DNA from: Hedera helix
Taxonomy: Eukaryota > Streptophyta > Magnoliopsida > Apiales > Araliaceae
Reading direction: 5' to 3'
Assembly: GCA_947179155.2 (NCBI GenBank)
Contig: OX359264.1
Span: 62,564,202 to 62,628,201, forward strand
Length of the DNA stretch: 64,000 nt
Below, in pieces: positions 1-9,900 of this stretch. Made by a program: the position numbers and the translations under genes. Below the pieces are notes generated by a model. That model was not told the DNA's origin, did not search any database, and worked only from the letters and a program-made list of their open reading frames with translations. Each line of letters starts with the position of its first letter. The first letter of the stretch is position 1.

Positions 1-907
1 GTACAAAGTAAACTTCTGATACTTATTGTTTATCCTGTTTCTTCTGTTCATCATTTATATCATTCTAATAATCCAAATTCAAGTTGTTGTGAATATCTGT
101 GGTCGGGGGCACAGATGCGATATAATTGTTGAACAGATGATAGGTTAAAGGCGATATAATAGGTTAAAGGCGATCCATCTGTTCGGTGTCTTTTATGGCA
201 CGTGGTGAATGTTCTCTTTGGCCCGTAGTGCATAGATGAACTGTTGTTTGGTATGATTATGACCAAAGGCTGAATCTGGTATAATCATGACCGTTGGTGT
301 TATATTGAATGTCTTTGGCCCGTAGTGCAAAGATGAACTGTTGATCCGCATGATTATGATCAGGAACTGTGAATTTGTATTATCTTGACTAATGGTATTT
401 CAGATGATAAAAGTTGATGATATTTTTACTAAAAAGAGAAGCGAGTGGACACTATAGTCTGCATTATTCTTCTAATAGATTGCTCATTCCGCTGCTATTA
501 TTGATCTGAACATTGTTTAAGAATTTAACTGCAGTTTTTGATACAAACCTTGTAGTCTATTGTATTCTATCAAGAACTCAACTGTTGAAGGCTAACGATA
601 ATTTACTTGTCATTATCTTAGTCATGATATTCTTTACTGGGCTATTTGAGCTCACCCTTTCTTTTGTTCTATTGTTTTTCAGAAAATGAGAGAGTAGCCG
701 GGTCTAGCAGGGGAATGGAGTGACGGTCCGAGTGATAGCTATTGTAGTCTTCACATGTTGTATATAGTGTGACAATAATTACGAAGACTTAGTTGTGTAT
801 TATTATACACTGTATTGTTGAACGTTATTCTATCTTGTAATAATTTTGTTGTAGTCTTTTGACGACTCAAGTTTGGGCTGTATGAGCCCAGATTTGGGGG
901 CGTCACA
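1..907 (+). mobile_element. Gypsy-type LTR remnant, left part
   Basis: The right end (…GGGGGCGTCACA, 896-907) matches the LTR end seen at 20117 and 56853 in this window. It is followed at 911 by TTGGATAG, a decayed version of the TTGGTATCAGAGC primer site. The upstream layout (pyrimidine stretch, GAGCTCACCC, TTTTCAG near 676) also parallels those LTRs. No coding sequence is supported. The left boundary is not visible, so the element may begin outside the window. The family is inferred from the LTR end only. Confidence 0.5.
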
Positions 908-924
908 CAAGTTGGATAGAAGTA

Positions 925-1032
925 ATATAAAAGGAACTAAAGCAGCTTGAAAGGAACAAGGTCTGCAGATTGGTTCTAAGACCAAGTGATTGGCACTAGG
1001 TGGGTATTCAAAAACAAAATGGATAAAGATTG
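925..1032 (+). pseudogene. Copia reverse-transcriptase fragment (5' part)
   Basis: Translation gives a stretch like LERNKVCRLV, then after a frameshift GTRWVFKNKMDKD, which is the conserved N-terminal block of Copia (Ty1) reverse transcriptase. A solo LTR starts at 1033. The next residues of the same block (NGVIT) resume just after it, at about 2567-2590. The fragment is too short to assign a lineage and is certainly non-functional. Confidence 0.6.
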
Positions 1033-2567
1033 TGATAAGTAGATTTTATATCTATTTATTAGGTATTTATGGGCTTAATTATTTGTGAGTTTTTAAGTAT
1101 TTTTAGGTAATTTAATTAATTTTATGCATTTTTATTATTTTATATTAATTTTATATTATTTTATTATTTCATTTTGTAGGAAAATTGAAGTTGGGGGCAT
1201 AACCATAAATATCACGAACTATGCTAGCACGCCAGGCGCAGTTTGAGAATTGTTCAACAGTATGGATTGAAACGGTGTCGCTCTGTGGTAAGGAAGGAAT
1301 TTCGCACCATGCGCAGTCGTGGCCAGGAAACAAAGAATCGCGCAATTCGCGGGATGACTTGGAAAGAAAAATAGAGCATGCGCCATGCGCGGTATTAGAA
1401 TTGGCAGCAAAGCATTACACGCGCGTTCTTTTCAGCAGCTTAATTCATGCATCACTCATCAAATTCTGTGTGGGTCCCCGGCACGTATGGCTAAAGTTTC
1501 TTTCTTTCTTTTGCAGCGTGGGTTCTATTTGCAATGCATTAAAAGCAAATAAATAAATTCTAATTGCAATTTGGAGAAAGAACATTAATTAATTAGTTAT
1601 TTTTATTTAGTATTTGTAAATCTTGTTAGGGTTTGAAAATTATAATTCCTATTAGAGTTATAAGAATTATGTAGCCTATAAATAGAGGGCTTGAGATACA
1701 CTGGAGGATACACAACTTTTTACTAGGAAATTTTCTCTTTTATTTTTTAGTGTTTTTCATAGTTATGTATAGCTAAATTATTTTTTTTGGTTTAAGTGAT
1801 TTAAGCCATCAAGATTAATACACTGTGAGATCTAATTTATTTTAATTGTTCAATTTATATTTTGAGTATTGAATATTTTTCTGTGTTTATTTATATGATT
1901 AATTCGTTTAATTGCTAGGACGCCTATTAGTTTATTATTCGCATTAATCTACAGCTAAATTAAATATCAAATCTGTAATTGTTTGGTTACTTTAATTTAT
2001 GAAGAAACTAAGATTAATAATTATTTTGCGGATCAAAAGATTGTTATATCTTAGGAAGAATATTCATCTAAATTAAATGCAGACTCTTGGCTTGTGTTGT
2101 TTAGTTCAATGATCTTTTTATTTCTTTAAGTTGCTACTAGGTTAAATCTTTAGCGTTTGTCTGAGGTTATTTAGTAGTAAAGATTATTTAGATCGCTTGT
2201 TTCTACTTAACTAAAATTAAGGAGAGATAGAAAAATTATTCGAATGAGAGTAATTATTCCACGTTAAATAGTTAAAATATAAATTGAGTTATTCTTGTGT
2301 CAATGATCAGTTGTAAATTCTTGATGGTGGATGTTGACTTAAACTAAGGTTTTTTCTTCTCATTTATTTCATTAAATTACTTACATAATTATTTTAGTTA
2401 ATTTTATTTTAAATTATTTCTTTAATTCAAAAAACTCCCTAATTTTGGTTTACAAAAACATAAAATTAAATTAATCATTCTCTGTGGGATCGACTCTTAC
2501 TTCCACTACTACATTAATATTTTTTCAAAGTAAGATTTTATTTTTGGGTGTCTGCGATAGCACACTA
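1033..2567 (+). mobile_element. Solo LTR, Athila-like family, inside the Copia RT fragment
   Basis: It begins TGATAAGTAG and ends near GCGATAGCACACTA. It is colinear with the reverse complement of the LTRs at 29127-40966 and 30459-32141, sharing the TAAGATTTTATTTTTGGGTG end block, the GTGGGATCGACTCTTACTT block and the TATA box. The TATA box (CCTATAAATAGAGGG, 1675-1689) would drive rightward transcription. No internal region or partner LTR is adjacent, so it is a solo LTR. I could not find a perfect target duplication, and the exact right end is uncertain by a few bases. Confidence 0.7.
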
Positions 2568-2700
2568 ATGGTGTGATCACAATAAGCAGCCATAATATTA
2601 ATTTGAATTTAATTTTCTTTTGTTGGTGTGTTTTCAGACATGTAATATTTGTGATACATTCAATCAAATTTAATATAAAAATTATCTGGAATAAGTGCTA
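2568..2700 (+). pseudogene. Copia RT fragment (3' part) and unassigned sequence
   Basis: About 2567-2590 encodes NGVIT, the continuation of the Copia RT block cut by the solo LTR. Beyond that the reading frame is lost. Nothing else recognisable is seen up to the minus-strand Copia gag. Confidence 0.4.
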
Positions 2701-3795
2701 ATTGAAATGATTATGAATGGGTCTTTAGGAAAAAAATGTAAAATTTCAGGAACCCTCAGCAACAAATCCTATGTCCTTCTTGTGGAACTTTTGTTTGTTG
2801 CCTTCTTTTTTTTCTTGGCATACTCTTTCTTCTTGTCTTTCTTTAACTCCTCTTTTAGTGGTTTGCTACAATCGACAATGAAGTGACATAGTTTCTTACA
2901 GTTGTAGCACAGTTCTTTAGAATAATCTTTTGTTACTATTATAATTGTTGGAATGTTTGGAGTTGCTACTCCTGCCTTTCGTCATAAGCTTTTTCAATCT
3001 CTTAGCAAGTAGAGCTAAGTCCTCATCTTCATCTTCAGTTTCACTTTCTTCCTCCATAGGGGTTTAGAGGGGCTCTTTACAGCTTTAAGGGTTACACCCT
3101 TATCTCTTCTTCTGTTGTCAGATGTCGTTTCAGCTCATTGATTAGGCTCAAACTCATGAGTGAGCAAATTTTCATAAAAAATTGGAAGAATCATTTCATG
3201 AAGATTTTTGAACTCTCTTATGGCTGTTATTTTAGCATCCCATTTACTGGAAAGAGCTCTTCTAAATTTGATATTCACATCCTTATTTGGATATATCTTT
3301 CTAAATTCTTTTAGAAAGTTGAGCAGGTTGCTAAATCGTTCGTATGTGGATGTGATGTCTTCACTAGGAACATGTGAAAACATTTTATACTGTTAGGTGA
3401 TAATAGATTTTTTGTTCTCTCTCACTTTTTTTATTCCCTCGTGTATCACCAATAGGGCCTCCCAAATTTCTCTAGTAGTTTTGCAGTTTATTACATTTTT
3501 AAACAGTTCATCTTCAAGAGCCATAAACAATATAATTTTGACTAGTTTATCAAGTGCCACTAGCTTATTTTCACTGTCTATCCATTCTATTCTTTGTTTG
3601 ATAACCACTTTATTTGGATCTTTGGGGAATAGAACTAGCTTTGTTGGAATATAAGAACCATTTAGCACGACATCAAATAACTCATCATCAGTAGTGTCCA
3701 TGTATGCCTGCATACGCACTTTCCAGATAAATTTTTTATCTTTGTTGTATAATGGTGGCTTGTTTTAACAACCAAGCGCATAACTAGTTTTGTTA
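2701..3795 (-). pseudogene. Decayed Copia gag (UBN2 type) with zinc knuckle
   Basis: Read on the minus strand, the segment starts near 3790 with a block containing FIWKVRMQAYMD, then an acidic block with DELFDVVLNG and later TTREIWEAL. These are landmarks of the UBN2/DUF4219 gag domain of plant Copia elements. After frameshifts, 3383-3135 continues the domain (EDITSTYERFSNLLNFLK). A CCHC zinc knuckle (CYNCKKLCHFIVDC) lies at 2909-2868, followed by a lysine-rich tail. Several stops and frameshifts make it non-functional, and no pol is seen downstream. Gag would package element RNA in virus-like particles. The family call is secure; the lineage within Copia is not. Confidence 0.75.
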
Positions 3796-5245
3796 TGTGG
3801 CATAGGATTAAATCAAGTAGTAAAACAAGTTCAAAAGAGAATGAGACTTTAATGCTAATTGTTATTCCTAAATGGTACAAAGAGATCTAGAAGGGGGGGG
3901 GGGGGGTGAATAGATTCTTTAAATATCTCAAGTTAAAATTGTTTACCTAATTAATTAAATAGTTAACTTTCTTGAGCTATGCACAATGAAATATTGTGTT
4001 TTAAAAATTCCTTCAAAGATAAAATAAAATGTCTCAATTCAAAATTTAGTGATATAATGTGAAAAGAAATCTTAGTTGATATTGCAGTTATATGACATTT
4101 AATAAAGTAGTAAAGAGACACAATATTTTTAAAAGGTTCAGAGCCTAAAATACATATAACCCTCTCTTCCACTCCAAGAGCAGGGATGATCCACTAAGGA
4201 TAATGTTTACTAAAATCAGGTTCACTAAGAGCCAATTACAATAATCTGAATCACTAAGAAACAGACAAGACCCTAAGTCTTGATAAGTCACTAAGATTAA
4301 GTAAGCCACTTAAATTTAATCTCACACAGAGGATTGATTCACTCAAAATGAAGCAAGTCACTAAGACTTGTCTTAATAAGATCAATAAGATCTTGAAATG
4401 GTTGTTCGAATGTTGATTGGGGTGCTGCTTAGTGGCTTTGAGTTCGTCTCTAAATAACTTAGCAGCTTGATCGATTTCTTTAAAAATGTAGAGTAGAGCT
4501 TTAGATCGTAGGGTGAAGCTTTTTAGAGCACTTAATTTTTTGTGTGTTCTAATCTTTTTAATCGATTATTTTTGTGTTTAAAGTGGTAATCCTTTTATAA
4601 ACATTCCTTGAAATCTTCCCGTTGGAAATTACCCTTTTTCCATTGAGTCTAGGACACATAAGTCTCCTGGCTCTAACCTGTAGAGTTTGTTGGACCATTC
4701 AGTGTCACTTTCAACAGTACGCTATTTGGTGCAGTGACAGACACGTGTCATTTGACGATAAATTTATAATAGTTTGAATAAAGTTCTGATTTAACGTTTG
4801 TCATCTGCCAACACACTCAGATATCTTCATAAGGATTGTGTGCTAAAAAAACTTTCGATCTATTATCACAGACATGCCACTGACATGTTAGGAGTTGCAC
4901 TTTACAATTCTAGTGGCTATGCGATTCTGCTCTACGACTGGTGTCGCTCTACAATCTTGTAGTTCTTTTAGTCTACTTTACGATTTTGTGTCACACTAAG
5001 ATCTAGGAGTTCCTTTGGCGTACTCTGCGATTTTGTGTCACTCTACGATCTTAGAGTTCCTTTGGTCTGCTCTACGATCTTATAGTGTCTTTTCTTTCTA
5101 CTTGACGACTCTGTTAGACTACCTTAGTTCACTTTGTGATCTCATAGTAACTAAATCTTTTGCTCTACGATTTTGGACAGCTTGGCTATAAACTATCCTA
5201 ACTTTATGGACCAACTTAGTAAGTTTGATCCCTAAGTCAATTTAC
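3796..5245 (-). mobile_element. Probable 5' LTR/leader of the minus-strand Copia element
   Basis: This non-coding stretch lies upstream of the minus-strand gag. A homopolymer G run (3892-3906) is flanked by AGAAGGGG…TGAATAGATT. The solo Copia LTR at 22937-24608 has the mirror-image arrangement near its 3' end (C run then TTCTAAG), which supports reading this as an LTR end. The element's start near 5245 and the primer site near 3870 are guesses. There is no coding content. Confidence 0.4.
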
Positions 5246-5405
5246 ACATAATCTTTCATTTATAAGAACTGTACACTTACTTGTTTATTACAAATATACT
5301 TTAAGCCCTTATGTCATCATTAAATCAAATAGAGATGAACATAAATGCACTAACAATATATAAATTTATTATTCATTTATGATGTAATAACGTACTATCT
5401 ATATA
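5246..5405. other. AT-rich spacer
   Basis: I see no gene or repeat signature here beyond AT-rich sequence next to the MITE. Confidence 0.4.
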
Positions 5406-5663
5406 CTCCCTCCGTCCCAAGATAAAAAAAAAATTCTATTTACTTTTGTAGTCAAATTGATCATTTTTAAAATTAACAATTAAACATATATATTTAGATT
5501 TTAAAAAAAATAAACATTAAGATTAGTACTAAATTGCATATAATTTATAATATTTATAGGTTTTTTACATATATATAAAAGAATAAAAATATATATTAAT
5601 TTTAAAAATGGTCAATTTGACCATAAAAGTCAATAAAGGACTTTTATTCTGGGACGGATGAAG
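5406..5663. mobile_element. Stowaway-like MITE
   Basis: The left terminal inverted repeat CTCCCTCCGTCCCA (5406-5419) is mirrored by TGGGACGGATGAAG (5650-5663), with TA on both sides (5404-5405 and 5664-5665). The element is about 258 bp, AT-rich and non-coding. The inner arms (AGTCAAATTGATCATTTTTAAAA against TTTTAAAAATGGTCAATTTGACC) are also complementary, so the whole element could fold into a hairpin. This is typical of Tc1/mariner-derived MITEs. It lies about 1.3 kb upstream of the C4H start codon. Confidence 0.85.
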
Positions 5664-6118
5664 TATTTCTTAATTTGAGTACTTTAAGTTTGCGATGTAT
5701 TAGAATACCAAAATCAAGAATGTAATAATCAAGAAGTCAAGTAAATCAAAAAGCTTTTGAGCTGAGTCGTTGACATTTTTTGAAAATTTCAAATAGTCAA
5801 CAAAAAAAAATTTAATTTTTTTTTGGGCTATCGAGTCATCAAAGTTATTATTGAGTTAAATCAGGACCAACTAAAATAATTTGGTGCTTGATTTGTTATA
5901 TTTTAGTATTAATTTGTTATATTTTGGTATTGATTGATGGGAGAGGGGAGTGAAAAAAGAAATAAGATACCAATGTAAAGAAAGTTTAAAGAGTAAAGTA
6001 GGAAGAAAAAAAATATCACTTTTTTATCCCCTTTTATAAGTAAGATAGATAGATAGAAGTTCAAAATAAACTATTATTTTCATTACTCTTTTTTTTATAA
6101 TAAAAAGATAAGAGATAA

Positions 6119-6372
6119 TACTCATTTCATCCCAAATTTAATGCTCAATTTTAACTTTTGTAGATCAAATTAATTATTTTAAAATTAATAGTTAAACAAA
6201 TATAAATATATTTTAAAAATTATAAAAATTAGAGTTAATAGTAAATTGTATGTACTTACTTTTGATTATAATCTCTTCATGTATATTTGATAAAAATTGT
6301 ATAAAAATTAATTTTAAAAATAGTTAAATTTAATTTGAAGAAATTAACATTAAATATTTAATTTGAGACGTA
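6119..6372. mobile_element. Decayed second MITE of the same kind
   Basis: The stretch starts TACTCATTTCATCCCAAATTTAATGCTCAATTTTAACTTTTGTAG and ends TTAATTTGAGACG. It resembles the interior and ends of the Stowaway-like element at 5406 with many substitutions (AATTAATTATTTTAAAATTAATAG inner arm). The inverted repeats are poor, so this is an old copy and the boundaries are approximate. Confidence 0.45.
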
Positions 6373-6690
6373 AAAAATATAATAAAATAAAAAATGATAC
6401 AAAATAGTATGAAATAAAAAAAAAATAAGCACAAAGAGTATAATAAATAAAAGAAAACTAATATTTTTATTATTATTTTTAATATTTTTATAATTAAATC
6501 GTTACTATAGATATATAACGATAATTTTAATCGTCGTTACAAATACTGTAACAACAAATACTATAACAACGATCATAACAATGGTTATACATATATATAA
6601 ACTTAACTGTAAAAATATCATCTTTTGAAATGAAAATATCACTTTCCTAAAATAAAAAGTGATACACCAGTAGAATGGTAAGAAATTTTT
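6373..6690. other. AT-rich sequence upstream of the C4H promoter
   Basis: Low-complexity A/T-rich DNA with short inverted repeats (for example ATCGTTACTATAG…AACGATAA and repeated ACAACAAATACTATAACAACGAT near 6541-6580). No gene or clear transposon ends are seen. Confidence 0.4.
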
Positions 6691-6934
6691 GGTCTCACCA
6701 ACCCGCTTACCTGCTCACCGCGCACCTACCCCTCTCCCAGCCTCATTTTCTCTCTCATCTCGTCGCATACCCAACACCGTTATATTTAACGACGTCAGCA
6801 AGTTTCCGCTTACCAACTTCCCCTCCTGGCCTCCTCCCTCCATCCATCGTCACCTCTATAAAATCCACAAACTCATCACAAATTCACACATCAATCAATC
6901 CAATTAATCTGCAAAAATAACAAGCAATTATAAG
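6691..6934 (+). promoter_or_regulatory. C4H core promoter and 5' leader with AC elements
   Basis: Directly upstream of the start codon are ACCAACC (6697-6703, the AC-II form) and ACCTACC (6724-6730, the AC-I form), plus related TTACCTGC and TTACCAACTT motifs near 6707 and 6809. A TATA box (CTATAAAA, 6856-6863) lies 72-79 bp before the ATG. In many plants AC elements in PAL, C4H and 4CL promoters are bound by R2R3-MYB factors of lignin and phenylpropanoid regulation. That this promoter responds the same way is inferred. The stretch is CT-rich, unlike its AT-rich surroundings. Confidence 0.75.
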
Positions 6935-9900
6935 ATGGATCTCCTCCTCTTAGAGAAGGGGCTCGTAGCTCTCTTCTTCGCCGTCATAGTAGCCATTAGC
7001 ATCTCCAAGTTGCGTGGCAAGCGGTTCAAGCTCCCTCCTGGCCCCATACCCGTACCCGTATTCGGAAACTGGCTCCAAGTCGGAGATGACTTGAACCACC
7101 GCAATCTCACCGACTACGCCAAGAAGTTCGGCGACGTATTCTTGCTCCGGATGGGGCAGCGCAACCTGGTGGTGGTCTCCTCGCCCGACCACGCCAAAGA
7201 AGTCCTCCACACGCAGGGCATCGAGTTCGGGTCACGCACCCGCAACGTCGTCTTCGACATCTTCACTGGAAAGGGCCAGGACATGGTCTTCACCGTCTAC
7301 GGCGAGCACTGGCGGAAGATGCGACGGATCATGACTGTGCCCTTCTTCACCAACAAAGTGGTGCAGCAGTACCGGCACGGCTGGGAGGACGAGGTAGCCC
7401 ACGTGGTCGCTGACGTCAAGGCCAACCCAGAAGCATCGACGACCGGGATTGTGTTGAGGAGGCGGTTGCAGCTGATGATGTACAACATGATGTACAGGAT
7501 TATGTTCGATAGGAGGTTCGAGAGCGAGGAGGATCCCCTCTTCTTGAAGCTCAAGGCGTTGAACGGGGAGAGGAGTAGGCTGGCTCAGAGCTTTGGATAC
7601 AATTATGGGGATTTCATTCCAATCTTGAGGCCTTTCTTGAGGGGCTATTTGAAGATCTGCAAGGAAGTCAAGGAGAAAAGGTTGCAGCTTTTCAAGGATT
7701 ATTTTGTTGATGAAAGAAAGTAGGACTTCTTTTTCCCTCTCTCTTTTACTCCATAAATTTCAATTTCCTAACTCCTTGATTAATTTCTTAGTCTTTTCCA
7801 CTTTATTTTGGGTAGGGGCTACCTAGTAGATTTTTTTGTGACTGGATTGGACCCATTTCTTATCTTCTATTTAGTACTCCATTTTCCTATTGGTAATTGT
7901 TACTTTAGTTATAAGTGTTTGTTTATGTTTCATTCTCTAGACATTTATATTTACTCCACAATTATCCAATCTGTTGATCAGATGAGGAGAGACATAATTG
8001 GTGGAAATATTGTGCTAATAATTCTTTTACAATACTAGTTAATTAGTATACAGTACAAGCAGAAAGAAAGATTCAAACAATAGCTAAATGACAAAATGCC
8101 CATGTTATCTTTGTAAAAAAAAATTTGTTCACCAAAAGTTGTTTCTCAAAGTTCATTACAATTTCATTAGTATGTCATCACCACTGAATCAACAATTTAA
8201 TATTTTTTTGGATAAATATGGAAGAAAAATAAATTTTTGATATTTGCAAATGAGATTTTTTTTTGGAACTGAGGGAGTATAATCTCTTTTTTATTTCACC
8301 ACTTATTTTTGTTTGATTTTTTTGTTTCCTCAACTTTTTGTAATTTCCCTCCTCTTGGAAGAGTGCACTATATGTATAGGACAATTCCACCCATTCTCCT
8401 TTAACAAATTATTTTTCTACTTTTGGTAGTTGATTAAAATTGCAGCACGAACTATTCCCTTTGTCTGGTGTAGTAATTTGAAATATAGGAATGCTATATT
8501 ACGAATAACTTGAAATATAAATAAGGGAAATTTGTAAATTGTCTCATCATGATGTATCAATTTACGCATTGTAATTCGTTCTCTCTCTAATTTTGCAAAT
8601 CCATCATCTATTTAAGGGTGTTTTTGTCCCCAAACGTGATCAAAAGTTGCCTTTCTTATTGGATGCAAGCATCTGAGTTTATTATGTGGACAAAACACCT
8701 TAAATTTGGCCATGTGAGCTGATTTTCTGAAATTTAATGGGGGTGAACTTGGCAAGTGACAAAATTGCAAAAATTAAGGAGAAAGTGAAAGTCAAATTAG
8801 AACATCATGGAGCACATGGTTAAGATGGTAAACAATGATTATAGGCTTTTTGTTTATGGAAGTAATTTGAGTGCGTTTGTTTTAAAATTTTGTACAATCT
8901 CTCTTTTTTACTAACATAAAAATATGAAATTATAATTTATAATTTAATTATGTATCTTCTTGAAACTACAGGAAGCTTGAAAGCACAAAGAGAATGGACA
9001 ACAATAGCTTGAAATGTGCCATGGATCACATTTTAGAAGCTCAGCAAAAGGGAGAGATCAACGAGGACAATGTTCTTTACATTGTCGAGAACATCAATGT
9101 CGCTGGTATGTTTGCTTGTTATTTCCTGCTTTTCCAATGTTATTTTGCGTTAGCCAAAAGAACAAAAAAAAAAAAAAGAAGCAGCAAGAAGCAAAAAAAA
9201 AAATGACACTAGTTTGATAATCACCTTTCTTAAAAGGGGACAATTTTACAGTATTGTCCAATTTAGGGAGACTCACTAACACACATACATGATGCATCTA
9301 ATTTAACAATACCCTGTGCCGATGTGTTTGAACAACTGTTCTTATAGCTTCATTTCATGTCAAGATTTGGATATGGATAAATTAAGAGTGTAAAGTGCTA
9401 TGGGTTAGAAACTATCATAATGTGCTATTTTCTGTGTGTATATGAATTTATATTTAGTGAAAATAAATACTACAAACTAACAAATCTCACTCACTAAAGT
9501 GGCAGCTTATTAGAAGTATTTAGGACAGCACATATTTCAAATTTTGATTTCTCTTATTCCTATTTCGTTCACATCCAAATAAATGAGCTAGTGAATTATA
9601 CAAGTGAGATGCTTGTAAAACAATCTATACAAAATTCATGCATAACTTCAATGTATAGGTTGGAAGGTTTTGACTAGCATATGCTGAGGGTTGAGTGGGC
9701 TGTTTTAGTTTACTTTGTGTTGGTGAGGAATTTCCCTAAAGAAGAATTGTTTTAGGTAGCATGGTTTCTTATTTTATTCTGAGAGGGTGATTTATGCTAC
9801 TTGGTTAGAACTTGTCCCCTTAATTATCTTCTCCCTTTTCCATGTATAACTTCTATTATAAAAAACCCTCATTAATATACTACTAAACTTGGAGTATTTC

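Noticed and set aside
1221..1556. 111-codon open frame on the plus strand
   Set aside because: It lies within the solo LTR and spans its GC palindromes. No family resemblance and no matching frame in the related LTRs.
6675..6920. Pro/Ser-rich 81- and 72-codon ORFs upstream of C4H
   Set aside because: They overlap the promoter motifs and TATA box. The CT-rich composition explains the open frames.
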